Source: Cellvibrionaceae bacterium
GTDB lineage: Bacteria > Pseudomonadota > Gammaproteobacteria > Pseudomonadales > Cellvibrionaceae
DNA length: 64,000 nucleotides
NCBI GenBank assembly: GCA_024707385.1
Contig: JANPZW010000012.1
Coordinates: 1 to 64,000 of the forward strand
Direction of reading: 5' to 3'
A program made the position numbers and the translations under genes. Position 1 is the stretch's first letter. Each line of letters starts with the position of its first letter. Below are positions 1 through 11,860 of this stretch, piece by piece. The notes under the pieces were generated by a model. The model saw only the letters and a program-made list of their open reading frames with translations, did not search any database and was not told where the DNA came from.

Positions 1-2532
<2,532 letters not shown>

Positions 2533-2740
2533 TATAACAGAAATGATTAGTGGCGAGCATTGACGAAAGACAAGTAAGACATGAAAGCGATGACTGTTGT
2601 GCGACAGATCCAACACGGATAAGCCGATACAGACATCTTGAGAATACGCAGTTACAACTTTATCGACCACAACCTAATTTGACGTAAGGACTAGGCATTC
2701 AGAGATTCTGAAGTAAGACCGAAACTGAGTCATACAGCTT

Positions 2741-2858
2741 TGCCTGACGACTATAGAGCATTGGAACCACCTGATCCCATCCCGAACTCAGAAGTGAAAC
2801 GATGCATCGCCGATGGTAGTGTGGGGTCTCCCCATGTGAGAGTAGGTCATCGTCAGGC
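2741..2858 (+). rRNA. rrf: 5S ribosomal RNA
   Basis: About 118 nt starting TGCCTGACGA and ending TCGTCAGGC, so the two ends pair to form helix I. Internal 5S signatures are present: CCCGAACTCAGAAGTGAAAC and GGTAGTGTGGGGTCTCCCC. It lies about 208 bp after the 23S gene, in the usual 16S-23S-5S order, and no tRNA gene was seen in the spacer. Confidence 0.97.
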
Positions 2859-2867
2859 TTCTAATAC

Positions 2868-2905
2868 AAACGCCCCGCTCAGAAATGACCGGGGCGTTTT
2901 AGTTT
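2868..2905 (+). terminator. Rho-independent terminator of the rRNA operon
   Basis: Stem CGCCCCG (2871-2877) pairs with CGGGGCG (2890-2896) across a 12-nt loop and is followed by a TTTTAGTTT tract. It lies directly downstream of 5S rRNA. Confidence 0.9.
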
Positions 2906-2988
2906 ATGCATTCAAAAAACTCTAAAAATAAGAATAATCGCAGTCTGGACTGCGTTTTCTCCCTTCACACAAAACGTCTATTACGAAC

Positions 2989-3822
2989 TCACCCCCATTC
3001 CGAAATCGCTCCTTTGCCAATACCTTCGAAGGCTTTGACTTTAATTTGCTCGCCAGGGAAATGAGCGCCTATTTGAGTTGCAAGATGCTGGGTGATGTAT
3101 TCGACTGTTGTATCTGTATCTATGATGTAACAGCTTGAGCGGGGTATAGAAAGGCTGAAATGACCCTGGCTGGACATATAACGGAAAATAAAATTGTCAT
3201 TATCTTCGGCCACACAATCTTCTTTGGTGGCGATATAAATATCTGCCCACTTCCGGGCCCACTCTTCCATTGTAGTAGTGCACAGTATTCCATCCCGCCA
3301 AATTAATAGCTTGGATCGATGACCATGAGCGATTCGCTGACAATCACCTCCGTGTTTTTTAAGTCCGTGGCTGTAATGGTAGTAGGGTGAGGCAATTTCT
3401 TCGCAGCTGAAGGACAAGGTAATTTTCGAGTTTGGGAAAATATTCTCCAGATGGCTTTCACACCACCTTGCAACAGATTCTGGCGTTATTGAGGTCGCGT
3501 CGATAAGGCACACAGCGGCTTTTGGGCTGTCCACCTGAATGCGACGATTATCTAAACGGTTTAACGAAACGCTAATCTGCGCCTCGGTCTGAGTAGCCAC
3601 AACTCTTGGGCTGAGGACAGGAACCAGCAGACTGTGGTCGAGATGCTGGTCCAGCCACTGACGAATCTGCTTTTTAACAATACCGAAGTCGCAAATCATG
3701 CCTTGCTCGTCCAGTTCACCGGTGAGCTCGACATTGGCGAGCCAAGTCTCTCCTACCAAGCCGCGCTCTGGGCAAAGGTAGCTGAAATCAATATTGCTAA
3801 GATTGTCGACAAATAGACGCAT
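2989..3822 (-). CDS. 6-pyruvoyl-tetrahydropterin synthase / QueD-family protein, two-domain form
   Basis: 277 aa, about twice the length of a classical QueD (about 120 aa). QueD/PTPS enzymes act on dihydroneopterin triphosphate in queuosine or pterin synthesis. The N-terminal half carries a PTPS-like DFGIVKKQIRQWLDQHLDH segment (residues about 45-63) but no His cluster. The zinc/active-site-like segment HGGDCQRIAHGHRSK sits near residues 155-170 and supplies the expected Cys and HxH. The protein therefore looks like a tandem or rearranged PTPS fold. It runs toward the rrn terminator and diverges from the YqfO gene at 3884. Family assignment is good; whether it makes 6-carboxytetrahydropterin is inferred. 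Confidence 0.75.
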   Translation of the reverse strand: MRLFVDNLSNIDFSYLCPERGLVGETWLANVELTGELDEQGMICDFGIVKKQIRQWLDQHLDHSLLVPVLSPRVVATQTEAQISVSLNRLDNRRIQVDSPKAAVCLIDATSITPESVARWCESHLENIFPNSKITLSFSCEEIASPYYHYSHGLKKHGGDCQRIAHGHRSKLLIWRDGILCTTTMEEWARKWADIYIATKEDCVAEDNDNFIFRYMSSQGHFSLSIPRSSCYIIDTDTTVEYITQHLATQIGAHFPGEQIKVKAFEGIGKGAISEWG

Positions 3823-3883
3823 AAAAAAATGGGGCGAAATTAAAGTTCGCTATTCTATCGCTAATTCATTGGTGGGGTGCTGA

Positions 3884-4195
3884 ATGTTCCAGCTGTTTGT
3901 TTACGTTCCAAAATCTCATCTGGAAGAAGTGAGGACCGCTATGTTTGCGGCGGGTGCCGGCCGATCAGCGCGCTATGAGCAATGTGCATGGCAGACTTTA
4001 GGGGAGGGACAGTTTATACCGCTGCTGGGTAGCAATCCGCACATAGGAAGTGCCAATACAGTGACTCAAGTAGTCGAATATAAGCTGGAGATGATCTGCG
4101 GCGAAGAAAGTCTGCCGAAGGTGATATCCGCAATGAAGCGAACACATCCTTATGAGGAGCCCGCTTACGGCGTTATTTATTTACTGAACGTTTGA
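3884..4195 (+). CDS. YqfO/NIF3-type small protein
   Basis: 103 aa, the size of the stand-alone YqfO-like proteins that correspond to the PII/CutA-like insertion domain of NIF3 proteins. Visible signatures are the N-terminal MFQLFVYVPKSHLEEVRTAM strand-helix unit, GxGRxxxYEQCAW in the middle, and the C-terminal KRTHPYEEPAYGV motif typical of the family. No biochemical role is established for the stand-alone form. It is divergent from the PTPS-like gene and convergent with the DUF3135 gene, overlapping the latter by 15 bp at the 3' ends. Confidence 0.8.
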   Translation: MFQLFVYVPKSHLEEVRTAMFAAGAGRSARYEQCAWQTLGEGQFIPLLGSNPHIGSANTVTQVVEYKLEMICGEESLPKVISAMKRTHPYEEPAYGVIYLLNV

Positions 4196-4516
4196 TGCCG
4201 CCTTCTTGGGAAAGGCAAAAATCGCTGCATGGGCGTCGTTAGGGCTACAGTCGCTCTGGCCATGTAGAGCTTCACTGAGCGAGTGCAATGAATTCATCAT
4301 CATTCTGCTGATTTCAAGGCACGAGCCAAGCGGATTTTTATGCAGTCGCCGTTTGCAATCAATCTGAAACTGCAACCCGCGCAGGCGCTGTTTCATGTCG
4401 TCCGGTGCTTCGTCGATCAGCTGATTGATGTGTTGAATTCGAATACGCTCAAGCTCAGCAGGGTTGTGCTTGGCAAGCTCGAATAAGACATGTGGATCCG
4501 GGAAGGAAGCGCTCAT
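4181..4516 (-). CDS. DUF3135-family protein
   Basis: 111 aa, soluble and helical, no signal peptide. The central segment LRGLQFQIDCKRR followed by NPLGSCLEISRMM fits my recollection of DUF3135, a small gammaproteobacterial family of unknown function. The 3' end overlaps the convergent YqfO gene by 15 bp. No function can be proposed. Confidence 0.65.
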   Translation of the reverse strand: MSASFPDPHVLFELAKHNPAELERIRIQHINQLIDEAPDDMKQRLRGLQFQIDCKRRLHKNPLGSCLEISRMMMNSLHSLSEALHGQSDCSPNDAHAAIFAFPKKAASNVQ

Positions 4517-4832
4517 GTTGGCGAACCTCTTTCATTTCTGAATGAAAAAGATACTAACATACTTCCATTTGCTATTTTAATGGCAAAATCAATTCTAATT
4601 GGTTATTAAAAGTGTTTGCGGCGATTGCTTTAATACTTTTTAGGAAAAATCGAGAAATAGTAGATTTGATTAAGAGAGATCTGTCGCGAAAACCGTGTGA
4701 TGCGTTTGGCGGAGTTTCTTATTTGGCTCTAATTGCTTTGGTCAGGTATTTACTCAATTTGTGACATCAAGCTGATTCGCAACATAGCGCCCCAGGTCGT
4801 TGGAGATGGAAGTGTATCTTAGGTCCGACCAA
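4517..4832. other. AT-rich intergenic region
   Basis: 316 bp between two minus-strand genes, noticeably more AT-rich than its surroundings. It must hold the promoter of the DUF3135 gene at its left end and may hold a terminator for nothing obvious, since ypjD ends at its right edge. No convincing hairpin, RNA gene or ORF was found. Confidence 0.5.
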
Positions 4833-5627
4833 TCAATTCACGCCAAGAATCATTTCCAGTACAAATTTGCTGCCTAGATAGGCAAGGACTAAGCTGGCAA
4901 AGCCGGACAAGCTCCAACGGATCGCTGAATTTCCCCTCCATCCCAAATAATGCCTGCCCCATAGCAAAATCGCATAGATCAGCCACGCCAGCGACGTGAA
5001 AACGATTTTGTGGTGAAGGTGTTGTGCTGAGATGCTTTCGATCTGGAAGGCGCCCGTTACGATGACGAGCGTAAGTAGAATCTCCCCGACCCAGAGCAAT
5101 TCAAATAACAGCTTTTCCATGGTCTGAAGTGGCGGTAGCAATCTAACGAGCCCCGTCGGGTGCCGATGTCGTAGCTGATAATTTTGGAAGGCTAACAGCA
5201 GGGTTTGCACCGTCGCTACTATCATGGTGCTGTAGGCCAGGATTGAAAGAAGAATATGACTCGCAGTGCTGACGTCCAGCTTGAGGTAAACCGGAGAGGG
5301 CTGTGTCTCTGAGTAGAGGCTGCTCAATAGTGCTGCAACAGAAATGGGAAGTGTGATGAGAAATAGATTGTGCAGTGGTTTGCGCAAACTGCTCAGCAGG
5401 ATCAGAAAGTTTGCAGTCCAGCAAAACAAGGAAGAAATCTTGAAAAACGCGAAATGGTAACCATCGGTCAGCACCATTTGACGATACAGGCCGACCCCGT
5501 GAGCAATAAGCCCCAGCGCCAAAATAAGTGTGAAGAGCGGTGAAATCTGCGTCTGTCGACGACTGACGGTGCGAATCAGAATTACCCAGGCGATGCTATA
5601 GAGTGCAGTGGCAAACGTAATAGGCAT
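4833..5627 (-). CDS. ypjD: Inner-membrane protein YpjD (CcsA/cytochrome c assembly-like)
   Basis: 264 aa with about eight hydrophobic membrane segments. It belongs to the CcsA-like family of heme-handling membrane proteins; the conserved histidines include those in DGYHFAFFK (near 85) and QHLHHKIVF (near 205). The E. coli homologue YpjD has no firmly assigned role. An open frame continues 30 codons upstream, but the start at 5627 (MPITFATALYSIAWV) places the first membrane helix at the N terminus, as in homologues. It diverges from ffh, the same neighbour as in other gammaproteobacteria. Confidence 0.85.
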   Translation of the reverse strand: MPITFATALYSIAWVILIRTVSRRQTQISPLFTLILALGLIAHGVGLYRQMVLTDGYHFAFFKISSLFCWTANFLILLSSLRKPLHNLFLITLPISVAALLSSLYSETQPSPVYLKLDVSTASHILLSILAYSTMIVATVQTLLLAFQNYQLRHRHPTGLVRLLPPLQTMEKLLFELLWVGEILLTLVIVTGAFQIESISAQHLHHKIVFTSLAWLIYAILLWGRHYLGWRGNSAIRWSLSGFASLVLAYLGSKFVLEMILGVN

Positions 5628-5791
5628 GAATCGAATTCTTATGAGGGGCTGCGACCAGATAGCTGGGTAGCGTAGGCCGGTTACGGGATTCTTGGCAAGG
5701 GTTTGCCGTGTCTGCAATCGTTTTTCGGCAACTTTGACGATATACTGCCGCGGCTTTTGAGTCCCTAAACTTACCGGATTACTGACACGTT

Positions 5792-7165
5792 ATGTTCGAA
5801 AGTCTCTCGGATCGTCTGAGTCGCAGTCTGCGCTCCATCACCGGCAAAGCCCGTTTGGATCATGACAATATTCAGGACACCTTGCGCGAGGTGCGCAAGG
5901 CCTTGTTGGAGGCGGATGTTGCTCTGCCAGTGGTCAAGACCTTTGTCAATCAAGTGCGCAAGCGTGCTTTAGGCCAGGAGGTCTCTAGGGCGTTGAATCC
6001 CGGGCAGCAGTTTCTAAAGATCGTTGAAAGTGAACTCACCCAGGTTATGGGTGAGGCCAACGAGCGACTCAATCTGGCGGTGCAGCCGCCGGCCGTTATT
6101 CTGATGGCGGGTTTGCAGGGGGCAGGTAAGACAACCACCGTCGCGAAGTTGGCGCGGTTTCTCAAAGACAAAGAGAAGAAAAAGGTTCTGGTGGCGAGCG
6201 CCGACGTCTATCGCCCGGCGGCGATTCAGCAGCTGCAAACCCTTGCGGGAGAGGTTTCCGCCGAGTTCTTCCCTTCGACTCCTGAGCAGGCGCCGTTGGA
6301 TATCGGGCGCAATGCGATTGCGCATGCCCGCAAGATCCATGCGGATGTGGTGATTATCGACACCGCCGGTCGCCTCCATATAGATGAAGAGTTGATGAAG
6401 GAAATTCAACAGCTTCATCAGGCCTTGAATCCGGTCGAAACGCTCTTCGTCGTAGATGCCATGATCGGCCAGGACGCAGTCAACACCGCCAAAGCGTTCA
6501 ACGATGCTCTGCCGCTGACAGGCGTTATTCTTTCGAAAGCGGACGGTGACGCCCGGGGCGGTGCTGCGCTGTCGGTGCGCTCCGTGACCGGAAAGCCCAT
6601 CAAGTTTCTGGGGATGGGGGAAAAGGTCGATGCCCTCGAACCCTTTTATCCCGACCGCCTCGCCTCCCGCATATTGGGGATGGGCGATATCCTCTCGCTG
6701 ATCGAGCAGGCAGAGCAGAAGCTGGATCGGGAAAAAGCAGAAAAATTGGTGCAGAAGGTCAAGAAGGGCAAGGGGTTTGACCTAGAGGATCTGCGCGACC
6801 AGTTGCAGCAAATGCAGAACCTGGGCGGCATAAGCTCGGTTTTGGAGAAGTTGCCGGGTATGGGCAATATGGCGCAGATGGCAGAGCAGTCGGATGTAAC
6901 CAAACAATTCAAACGCATGGAGGCATTGATCAATTCAATGACGCCCGCGGAGCGCCGCGATCCGGAGTTGCTGAACGGCTCACGCAAGCGTCGCATAGTG
7001 CAAGGCGCGGGGGCCGATATTCAGGATTTGAATCGCTTACTCAAGCAGCACAAGCAGATGGGCAAGATGATGAAAAAGCTCAAAGGCGGCGGCATGAATA
7101 AGATGATGCGCGGCCTTTCCGGCATGATGGGACAGGGCGGTCTGCCACCGGGCTTCGGGCGTTGA
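5792..7165 (+). CDS. ffh: Signal recognition particle protein Ffh (GTPase)
   Basis: 457 aa, full length. Ffh binds 4.5S RNA and signal sequences and delivers ribosomes making membrane proteins to FtsY. Domains: N helical bundle (1-85); G domain with P-loop GLQGAGKTT (about 107), DTAGR (about 190) and SKADGD (about 248); methionine-rich M domain from about 325 that binds signal peptide and RNA, ending MMRGLSGMMGQGGLPPGF. ATG start at 5792. It shares a 164-bp divergent promoter region with ypjD and lies upstream of the rpsP operon, a conserved order. Confidence 0.98.
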   Translation: MFESLSDRLSRSLRSITGKARLDHDNIQDTLREVRKALLEADVALPVVKTFVNQVRKRALGQEVSRALNPGQQFLKIVESELTQVMGEANERLNLAVQPPAVILMAGLQGAGKTTTVAKLARFLKDKEKKKVLVASADVYRPAAIQQLQTLAGEVSAEFFPSTPEQAPLDIGRNAIAHARKIHADVVIIDTAGRLHIDEELMKEIQQLHQALNPVETLFVVDAMIGQDAVNTAKAFNDALPLTGVILSKADGDARGGAALSVRSVTGKPIKFLGMGEKVDALEPFYPDRLASRILGMGDILSLIEQAEQKLDREKAEKLVQKVKKGKGFDLEDLRDQLQQMQNLGGISSVLEKLPGMGNMAQMAEQSDVTKQFKRMEALINSMTPAERRDPELLNGSRKRRIVQGAGADIQDLNRLLKQHKQMGKMMKKLKGGGMNKMMRGLSGMMGQGGLPPGFGR

Positions 7166-7268
7166 TCCTTGGGGTGTGAACCAGGTGGTGGGGAATTCTG
7201 CGTTTCCGCCCTGTTTAAACTCTATACACGAAATTTTGTTTCGATTAGAATACGCGGCCTTCTGCACA

Positions 7269-7350
7269 CCCCCTGGCTTTTGGGGGCGATCAGCAGTAAT
7301 TCATATAGTTTGGCCGCAGCGGTACCGCCGTTGCGGCCTGTTAATTTTTG
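7269..7350 (+). promoter_or_regulatory. Leader hairpins upstream of rpsP (terminator or attenuator-like)
   Basis: Two hairpins lie in the 203-bp ffh-rpsP gap. The first is CCCCC/GGGGG at 7269-7286. The second is stronger: GGCCGCA (7312-7318) pairs with TGCGGCC (7332-7338) and the pairing continues inward to about 11 bp around a TACCG loop. It is followed by TGTTAATTTTTG and ends about 20 bp before the S16 start. It could terminate ffh read-through or act as a leader attenuator of the ribosomal-protein operon. A -10-like TAGAAT lies at 7246-7251, but no good -35 was found. Confidence 0.55.
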
Positions 7351-7368
7351 ATACAGGACTGAAGATTC

Positions 7369-7617
7369 ATGGTAACCATTCGTCTGGCTCGTGGAGGCTC
7401 AAAGAAGCGCCCTTTCTATCACCTGACTGTTACTGACAGCCGCAGTGCACGCAACGGGCGGTTTATTGAGCGCATCGGTTTTTTCAATCCGATTGCCCGT
7501 GGTCAGGAAGTAAAGCTGCGCGTTGACTCTGAGCGTCTGGGATACTGGTTGGGTACTGGTGCTCAGGTCTCCGAGCGCGTTGGCAAATTGATCAAAGATT
7601 CTGCCCAGACTGCTTAA
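7369..7617 (+). CDS. rpsP: 30S ribosomal protein S16
   Basis: 82 aa, normal length. The start [20 protein letters not shown] and the [12 protein letters not shown] segment are diagnostic of S16, which binds 16S rRNA early in 30S assembly. First gene of the rpsP-rimM-trmD-rplS operon; rimM begins within a few bases of its stop codon. Confidence 0.98.
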   Translation: MVTIRLARGGSKKRPFYHLTVTDSRSARNGRFIERIGFFNPIARGQEVKLRVDSERLGYWLGTGAQVSERVGKLIKDSAQTA

Positions 7618-7623
7618 TTGCGT

Positions 7624-8163
7624 ATGTCTGATGCACCGTCGGCAACTCTTGTTGTAGGGCAGTTGGCCGGGGTGTTTGGAGTTAAAGGCTGGGTTAAGGT
7701 TCGTTCATTTACCCAGCCTGAAGAGAATATTCTCGACTACGGTCCTTGGCGTTTAAGAACGTCGTCTGGTGTTCGAACCTTTGAGGTGGATGCTTACAAT
7801 CTGCGGCCTCAAGGGTTGGTCGTTCACTTCAAGGGAGTGGACGATCGGGATGTCGCAGCCCTTTTAGGGCGTGCGGAGATAGAGGTTGATAAGGCCGAAC
7901 TTCCCGAGCTCTCCGATGGAGAGTACTACTGGCACCAGTTGATTGGTTTGAAAGTGGTCGCGGAAGATGCGGGCGGAGAGTGTTTGTTGGGCTGCATCGC
8001 CGACATGATGGAGACCGGAGCCAATGATGTCATGGTGATCCGGCCTGTCGAAGGTAGTCTGGATGACCGCGAACGTCTCGTACCTTACGTGCCCGGGATA
8101 TACGTCTCTCGTGTTGATTTGACGGCCGGCGAGGTTCGGGTCAACTGGGACCCGGAGTTTTGA
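7624..8163 (+). CDS. rimM: 16S rRNA-processing protein RimM
   Basis: 179 aa. RimM binds S19 and matures the 30S head. N-terminal PRC-like domain with [16 protein letters not shown] (residues about 11-26); C-terminal PRC barrel with [11 protein letters not shown] and [10 protein letters not shown]. Start taken at ATG 7624; an in-frame TTG at 7618, directly after the rpsP stop, is possible. Its stop codon precedes the preferred trmD start by 5 bp. Confidence 0.95.
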   Translation: MSDAPSATLVVGQLAGVFGVKGWVKVRSFTQPEENILDYGPWRLRTSSGVRTFEVDAYNLRPQGLVVHFKGVDDRDVAALLGRAEIEVDKAELPELSDGEYYWHQLIGLKVVAEDAGGECLLGCIADMMETGANDVMVIRPVEGSLDDRERLVPYVPGIYVSRVDLTAGEVRVNWDPEF

Positions 8164-8168
8164 CGTCA

Positions 8169-8951
8169 GTGGAAGTTGCTACGGTACTTCGCGTCGTCGT
8201 TGTAACACTGTTTCCGGAAATGTTTGAAGCGGTAACGCGCTATGGCATTACCGGGCGTGCGGTAAGCGGTCGGTTGGTTGAGGTTCATTGCATCAACCCC
8301 AGGGATTTCACCAGTGATCGTCATCAGACGGTCGATGCGAGACCCTACGGCGGTGGCCCAGGTATGGTCATGATGCCGGGCCCGCTTTCGGCAGCGACTG
8401 CAGCGGCGAAGAGCTGGTTTGTTGATCGCGGGGTGGATTTGGCTTCGACCAAGGTTATCTACCTCTCCCCCCAGGGTCAGCCGCTGAGCCACTGCGGTGT
8501 AGCCAGATTGGCGGAGGTGGCGAATCTGATTTTGATTGCCGGGCGTTATGAAGGTGTGGATGAGCGCTTCATAGAGTCCGAAGTGGATGAAGAGTGGTCC
8601 ATTGGCGATTATGTGTTGAGCGGCGGTGAATTGCCGGCAATGGTCATGATCGACGCTCTGACCAGAATGCTTCCCGGTGCGCTGGGGGATTCGGAGTCCG
8701 CGGTTCAGGATTCCTTTGTAAAAGGATTGCTGGACTGTCCGCACTACACAAGGCCTGAGGAATTTGCCGGAAGGCGAGTGCCGCCGGTCCTGCTGAGTGG
8801 GGACCATAAACGTATTGAACGCTGGCGTCTGCAGCAGTCACTGGGGAGAACCTGGGAGCGCAGGCCGGAGTTGTTGCAAGGTATTCAGTTGGATTCTGCT
8901 GGTGAGGCGCTTTTGCAGGCCTATCAGGCAGAGCGAAAAGCTGAGCAGTGA
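8169..8951 (+). CDS. trmD: tRNA (guanine-N1)-methyltransferase TrmD
   Basis: 260 aa. Uses S-adenosylmethionine to form m1G37 in tRNAs, preventing +1 frameshifts. SPOUT knot motifs are visible: [10 protein letters not shown] (near 60), [12 protein letters not shown] (near 118) and [14 protein letters not shown] (near 142). The GTG at 8169 is preferred because GGAG at 8154-8157 lies at a workable distance; the in-frame TTG at 8160 overlaps the rimM stop but sits too close to that site. Third gene of the S16-L19 operon. Confidence 0.95.
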   Translation: MEVATVLRVVVVTLFPEMFEAVTRYGITGRAVSGRLVEVHCINPRDFTSDRHQTVDARPYGGGPGMVMMPGPLSAATAAAKSWFVDRGVDLASTKVIYLSPQGQPLSHCGVARLAEVANLILIAGRYEGVDERFIESEVDEEWSIGDYVLSGGELPAMVMIDALTRMLPGALGDSESAVQDSFVKGLLDCPHYTRPEEFAGRRVPPVLLSGDHKRIERWRLQQSLGRTWERRPELLQGIQLDSAGEALLQAYQAERKAEQ

Positions 8952-9017
8952 ATTGGCAGATTTGCCGTTTAATTTAGAGTTATAGCTGAGAAGCTACATA
9001 TTGTTTGGGAGCATGCC

Positions 9018-9374
9018 ATGAGTTCTAAGAACAAAATCATTCAAGAGCTGGAAAACGAGCAGCTCAAACAAAACGTCCCCGAGTTTTCTCCCGGTGACAC
9101 GGTTGTGGTTCAAGTGCGCGTGATCGAAGGTGACCGAGAGCGTCTTCAGGCTTATGAAGGTGTCGTTATCGGCATCCGCAATCGTGGCCTGAATTCAGCA
9201 TTCACCGTGCGCAAAATTTCTCACGGTGTGGGCGTAGAGCGGACTTTCCAGACCCACAGCCCGCAGGTTGCCAGCATTGCTGTTAAGCGCCGCGGCGATG
9301 TGCGTCAGGCCAAGCTGTACTACCTGCGTGATCTGGCTGGTAAAGCTGCGCGAATCAAAGAAAAGCTCAATTGA
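9018..9374 (+). CDS. rplS: 50S ribosomal protein L19
   Basis: 118 aa, normal length. Characteristic segments are [35 protein letters not shown] and the C-terminal [20 protein letters not shown]19 sits at the 30S-50S interface. Last gene of the rpsP operon and followed by a strong terminator. Confidence 0.98.
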   Translation: MSSKNKIIQELENEQLKQNVPEFSPGDTVVVQVRVIEGDRERLQAYEGVVIGIRNRGLNSAFTVRKISHGVGVERTFQTHSPQVASIAVKRRGDVRQAKLYYLRDLAGKAARIKEKLN

Positions 9375-9390
9375 TTCTGTGAACGTAAGA

Positions 9391-9420
9391 AAAAGGCGGC
9401 CTTCGGGCCGCTTTTTTGTT
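9391..9420 (+). terminator. Rho-independent terminator after rplS
   Basis: GCGGCC (9396-9401), loop TTCG, GGCCGC (9406-9411), then TTTTTTG. It ends the rpsP-rimM-trmD-rplS operon. Confidence 0.92.
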
Positions 9421-9594
9421 TGGCTCTTCAATCGAGGCGCGGCAATTCACAAAAATCATAAGGCTGCTTGCGCTATCTCCGCTAGGCTTGTCATATTACG
9501 GAACCGTCTGTTCCCGCCATGGTCTGCAGCTGACCGGCTTTGCTGTTGCGGTTCGACAGCGCGGATGTCCTCAACGACTGACGAAGAATTTCCT

Positions 9595-10371
9595 ATGAAA
9601 AATCTATTTACCACTACTGCGGTTCGCTCTCTGTGTTTGGGTTTGGCAATGGTTGCCGGTGCGGCATGCGCAGCTGAAGACAAGAATAAAAAACAAGATG
9701 CCAACCTCGAGAAGGTCAAGACGGCGATCTCCGCAGGACTGCAGGCGGCGAAACCCGGTATTACTGTGACCAGCGTCGAGGCGTCGGTCATCCCTGGTCT
9801 TTATAAAACCGAGATCGGAGAGGGTTCGCAGGTTTACGCTACTGCCGACGGAAAGTATTTTATTGCGGGTGAAGTCTATGAGGTTTCGCCGGGAAAAATC
9901 GTCAATTTGACGGATCAGGAGCGCAATGTTGAGCGCGCCAAAATAATTGCCGGCATCAACAAAAAAGACACCATCAACTTTGCGCCCAAAGGTGCGGTTA
10001 AAAAGGTGATGTACGTGTTTACTGATGTCGATTGCGGATATTGCCAGTTGTTGCACTCCAAGGTTCCGGAATACAACGAACTCGGTATCGAAGTTCGCTA
10101 CCTCGCGTATCCGAGAGCGGGTATCCCGTCCAATTCTTACAGCAAGATCGCGTCCGCTTGGTGCGCCCAGGATCGCAATGATGCGATCACCAAACTGAAG
10201 AACAGACAGGAAATTCCTGAAAACGTCTGTGAAGGAAATCCGGTGCCTGCGCAATTCGAACTCGGCCGTAAGATTGGCCTGAGTGGAACCCCCGCGCTGG
10301 TGTTTGAAGATGGGCAATTGATCGGTGGTTATCTGGAGCCGGCTCGACTCGTCGAAATGCTTCAGCTCTGA
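9595..10371 (+). CDS. dsbC: Periplasmic thiol:disulfide isomerase DsbC
   Basis: 258 aa. Corrects wrongly paired disulfides in the periplasm and is kept reduced by DsbD. Signal peptide at residues 1-24 ending GAACAAED; N-terminal dimerisation domain; thioredoxin fold with active site CGYC (147-150) and the cis-proline segment SGTPALVF. The frame is open far upstream, but ATG 9595 gives a proper signal peptide. Followed by hom and thrC, as in pseudomonads. Confidence 0.95.
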   Translation: MKNLFTTTAVRSLCLGLAMVAGAACAAEDKNKKQDANLEKVKTAISAGLQAAKPGITVTSVEASVIPGLYKTEIGEGSQVYATADGKYFIAGEVYEVSPGKIVNLTDQERNVERAKIIAGINKKDTINFAPKGAVKKVMYVFTDVDCGYCQLLHSKVPEYNELGIEVRYLAYPRAGIPSNSYSKIASAWCAQDRNDAITKLKNRQEIPENVCEGNPVPAQFELGRKIGLSGTPALVFEDGQLIGGYLEPARLVEMLQL

Positions 10372-10380
10372 TCGTATTAG

Positions 10381-10418
10381 CACGCGCGGTTCGCCGCGCG
10401 TGTGCCTCTTCCTTTTAC
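10381..10418 (+). terminator. Hairpin after dsbC, probable terminator
   Basis: A 9-bp perfect stem CACGCGCGG/CCGCGCGTG (10381-10402) with a TTCG loop. The tail is T-rich but interrupted (TGCCTCTTCCTTTT), so efficiency is uncertain. Confidence 0.65.
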
Positions 10419-10532
10419 ATATCTCTTCTTCTTTTTTGCTCTAATTGACAGCCCCCAGTTGCCTCAGTATGGTTGCGTATCTTTTTGCCTGGGTTTTGCA
10501 TCAGGCAGCGTAATCAGCACAGAGGTGTCAAA

Positions 10533-11837
10533 TTGAAACCAGTCAATATCGGTATTTGTGGACTGGGTACTGTGGGCAGCGGTACCGTGAAAGTGATTTT
10601 GCGCAATCAGGCGGAAATCAAAGCGCGTACCGGCTGTGATATTCGTATAGTGCAGATAAGTGCCCGCCGTCCGAACCCCGGTCTCGACTTTGCCGACATC
10701 CCGTTTACCTCCGATATTTTTGCCGTCGCTGAAAATCCTGAAATTCACATTCTGGTCGAATTAATTGGCGGTACCACGGTTGCCAAGGAGTTGGTTGAAA
10801 GAGCAATTGCCAATGGCAAGCATGTGGTAACAGCGAATAAAGCGCTGATCGCCCAGCACGGCAATGCGCTGTTTCAGAAAGCGCATGAAAAAGGAGTGAG
10901 CATCGCCTATGAAGCGGCGGTCGCCGGCGGTATTCCCATTATTCGCTCCCTGCGCGAAGGCCTGTCGGCAAACCGGATAGAGTGGCTGGCCGGCATTATT
11001 AATGGCACCGGAAATTTCATTCTTACCGAAATGCGCGATAAAGGTCGCGCGTTTGACGACGTCCTTAAGGAAGCCCAGGCTCTGGGTTACGCGGAAGCAG
11101 ATCCCACTTACGACGTGGAGGGAATCGACGCCGCGCACAAACTGGTGATCCTGGCCGCGTTGGCGTTTGGCATGCCTCTGCAGTTTGACAAGGTCTTCAC
11201 CGAAGGCATCAGTAGCATTTCGCCGGTAGACGTCGCTTATGCCGGTGAGTTGGGCTATCGCATCAAGCATCTGGGCATCGCGCGCAAACATGATCAGGGT
11301 GTTGAATTGCGTGTGCATCCCACCTTGATCCCCGAGCGCCGTTTGATTGCCAATGTGGACGGTGTGGCGAACGCGGTGGTGGTTAAAGGTGATGCGGTGG
11401 GCCCGACCTTGTATTACGGTCCCGGTGCCGGCTCCGAGCCGACGGCGTCCGCTGTCATTTCCGACATCATGGATCTCAGCCGCACCCTGACCGCCCAGCC
11501 GGATGTTCGTGTGCCCTACCTGGGGACACGTTTTGAACAGCTGCAGAACTATCCCATTCTGCCCATGGAAGCGATAGAAACCTGTTACTACCTGCGCATG
11601 TCCGCTTTGGATAAGCCAGGTGTCCTTTCCAGAATCACCCAGATCCTAAGCGATGCGGGTATCAGCATCGAGGCGCTTATCCAGAAACAACCCTGGGAGG
11701 GCGAAACCGAGGTGCCGGTAATTCTGTTGACGAACCGGGTGCGTGAAAGCGACATCAACCGGGCGATAGAGCAAATCGAACAACTGGACAGTATCCGCCA
11801 CAAGGTGGTCAGGATTCGCGTCGAATCCCTGTCATAA
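10533..11837 (+). CDS. hom: Homoserine dehydrogenase
   Basis: 434 aa. Reduces aspartate semialdehyde to homoserine with NAD(P)H, the branch point to threonine and methionine. Rossmann motif GLGTVGSG at residues 9-16; catalytic-domain signatures AGIINGTGNFILTEM and AEADPTYDVEGIDAAHK; C-terminal ACT domain from about 355 (YYLRMSALDKPGVLSRIT), which normally binds threonine as feedback inhibitor. The TTG at 10533 is chosen because MKPVNIGICGLGTVG matches homologues and AGAGG lies just upstream. It precedes thrC by 23 bp, so the two are probably co-transcribed. Confidence 0.95.
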   Translation: MKPVNIGICGLGTVGSGTVKVILRNQAEIKARTGCDIRIVQISARRPNPGLDFADIPFTSDIFAVAENPEIHILVELIGGTTVAKELVERAIANGKHVVTANKALIAQHGNALFQKAHEKGVSIAYEAAVAGGIPIIRSLREGLSANRIEWLAGIINGTGNFILTEMRDKGRAFDDVLKEAQALGYAEADPTYDVEGIDAAHKLVILAALAFGMPLQFDKVFTEGISSISPVDVAYAGELGYRIKHLGIARKHDQGVELRVHPTLIPERRLIANVDGVANAVVVKGDAVGPTLYYGPGAGSEPTASAVISDIMDLSRTLTAQPDVRVPYLGTRFEQLQNYPILPMEAIETCYYLRMSALDKPGVLSRITQILSDAGISIEALIQKQPWEGETEVPVILLTNRVRESDINRAIEQIEQLDSIRHKVVRIRVESLS

Positions 11838-11860
11838 ATTTCTTCAAGGTTGAACTACAC

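Noticed and set aside
2533..2740. tRNA gene in the 23S-5S spacer
   Set aside because: No cloverleaf arms or TTCGANNC box could be found.
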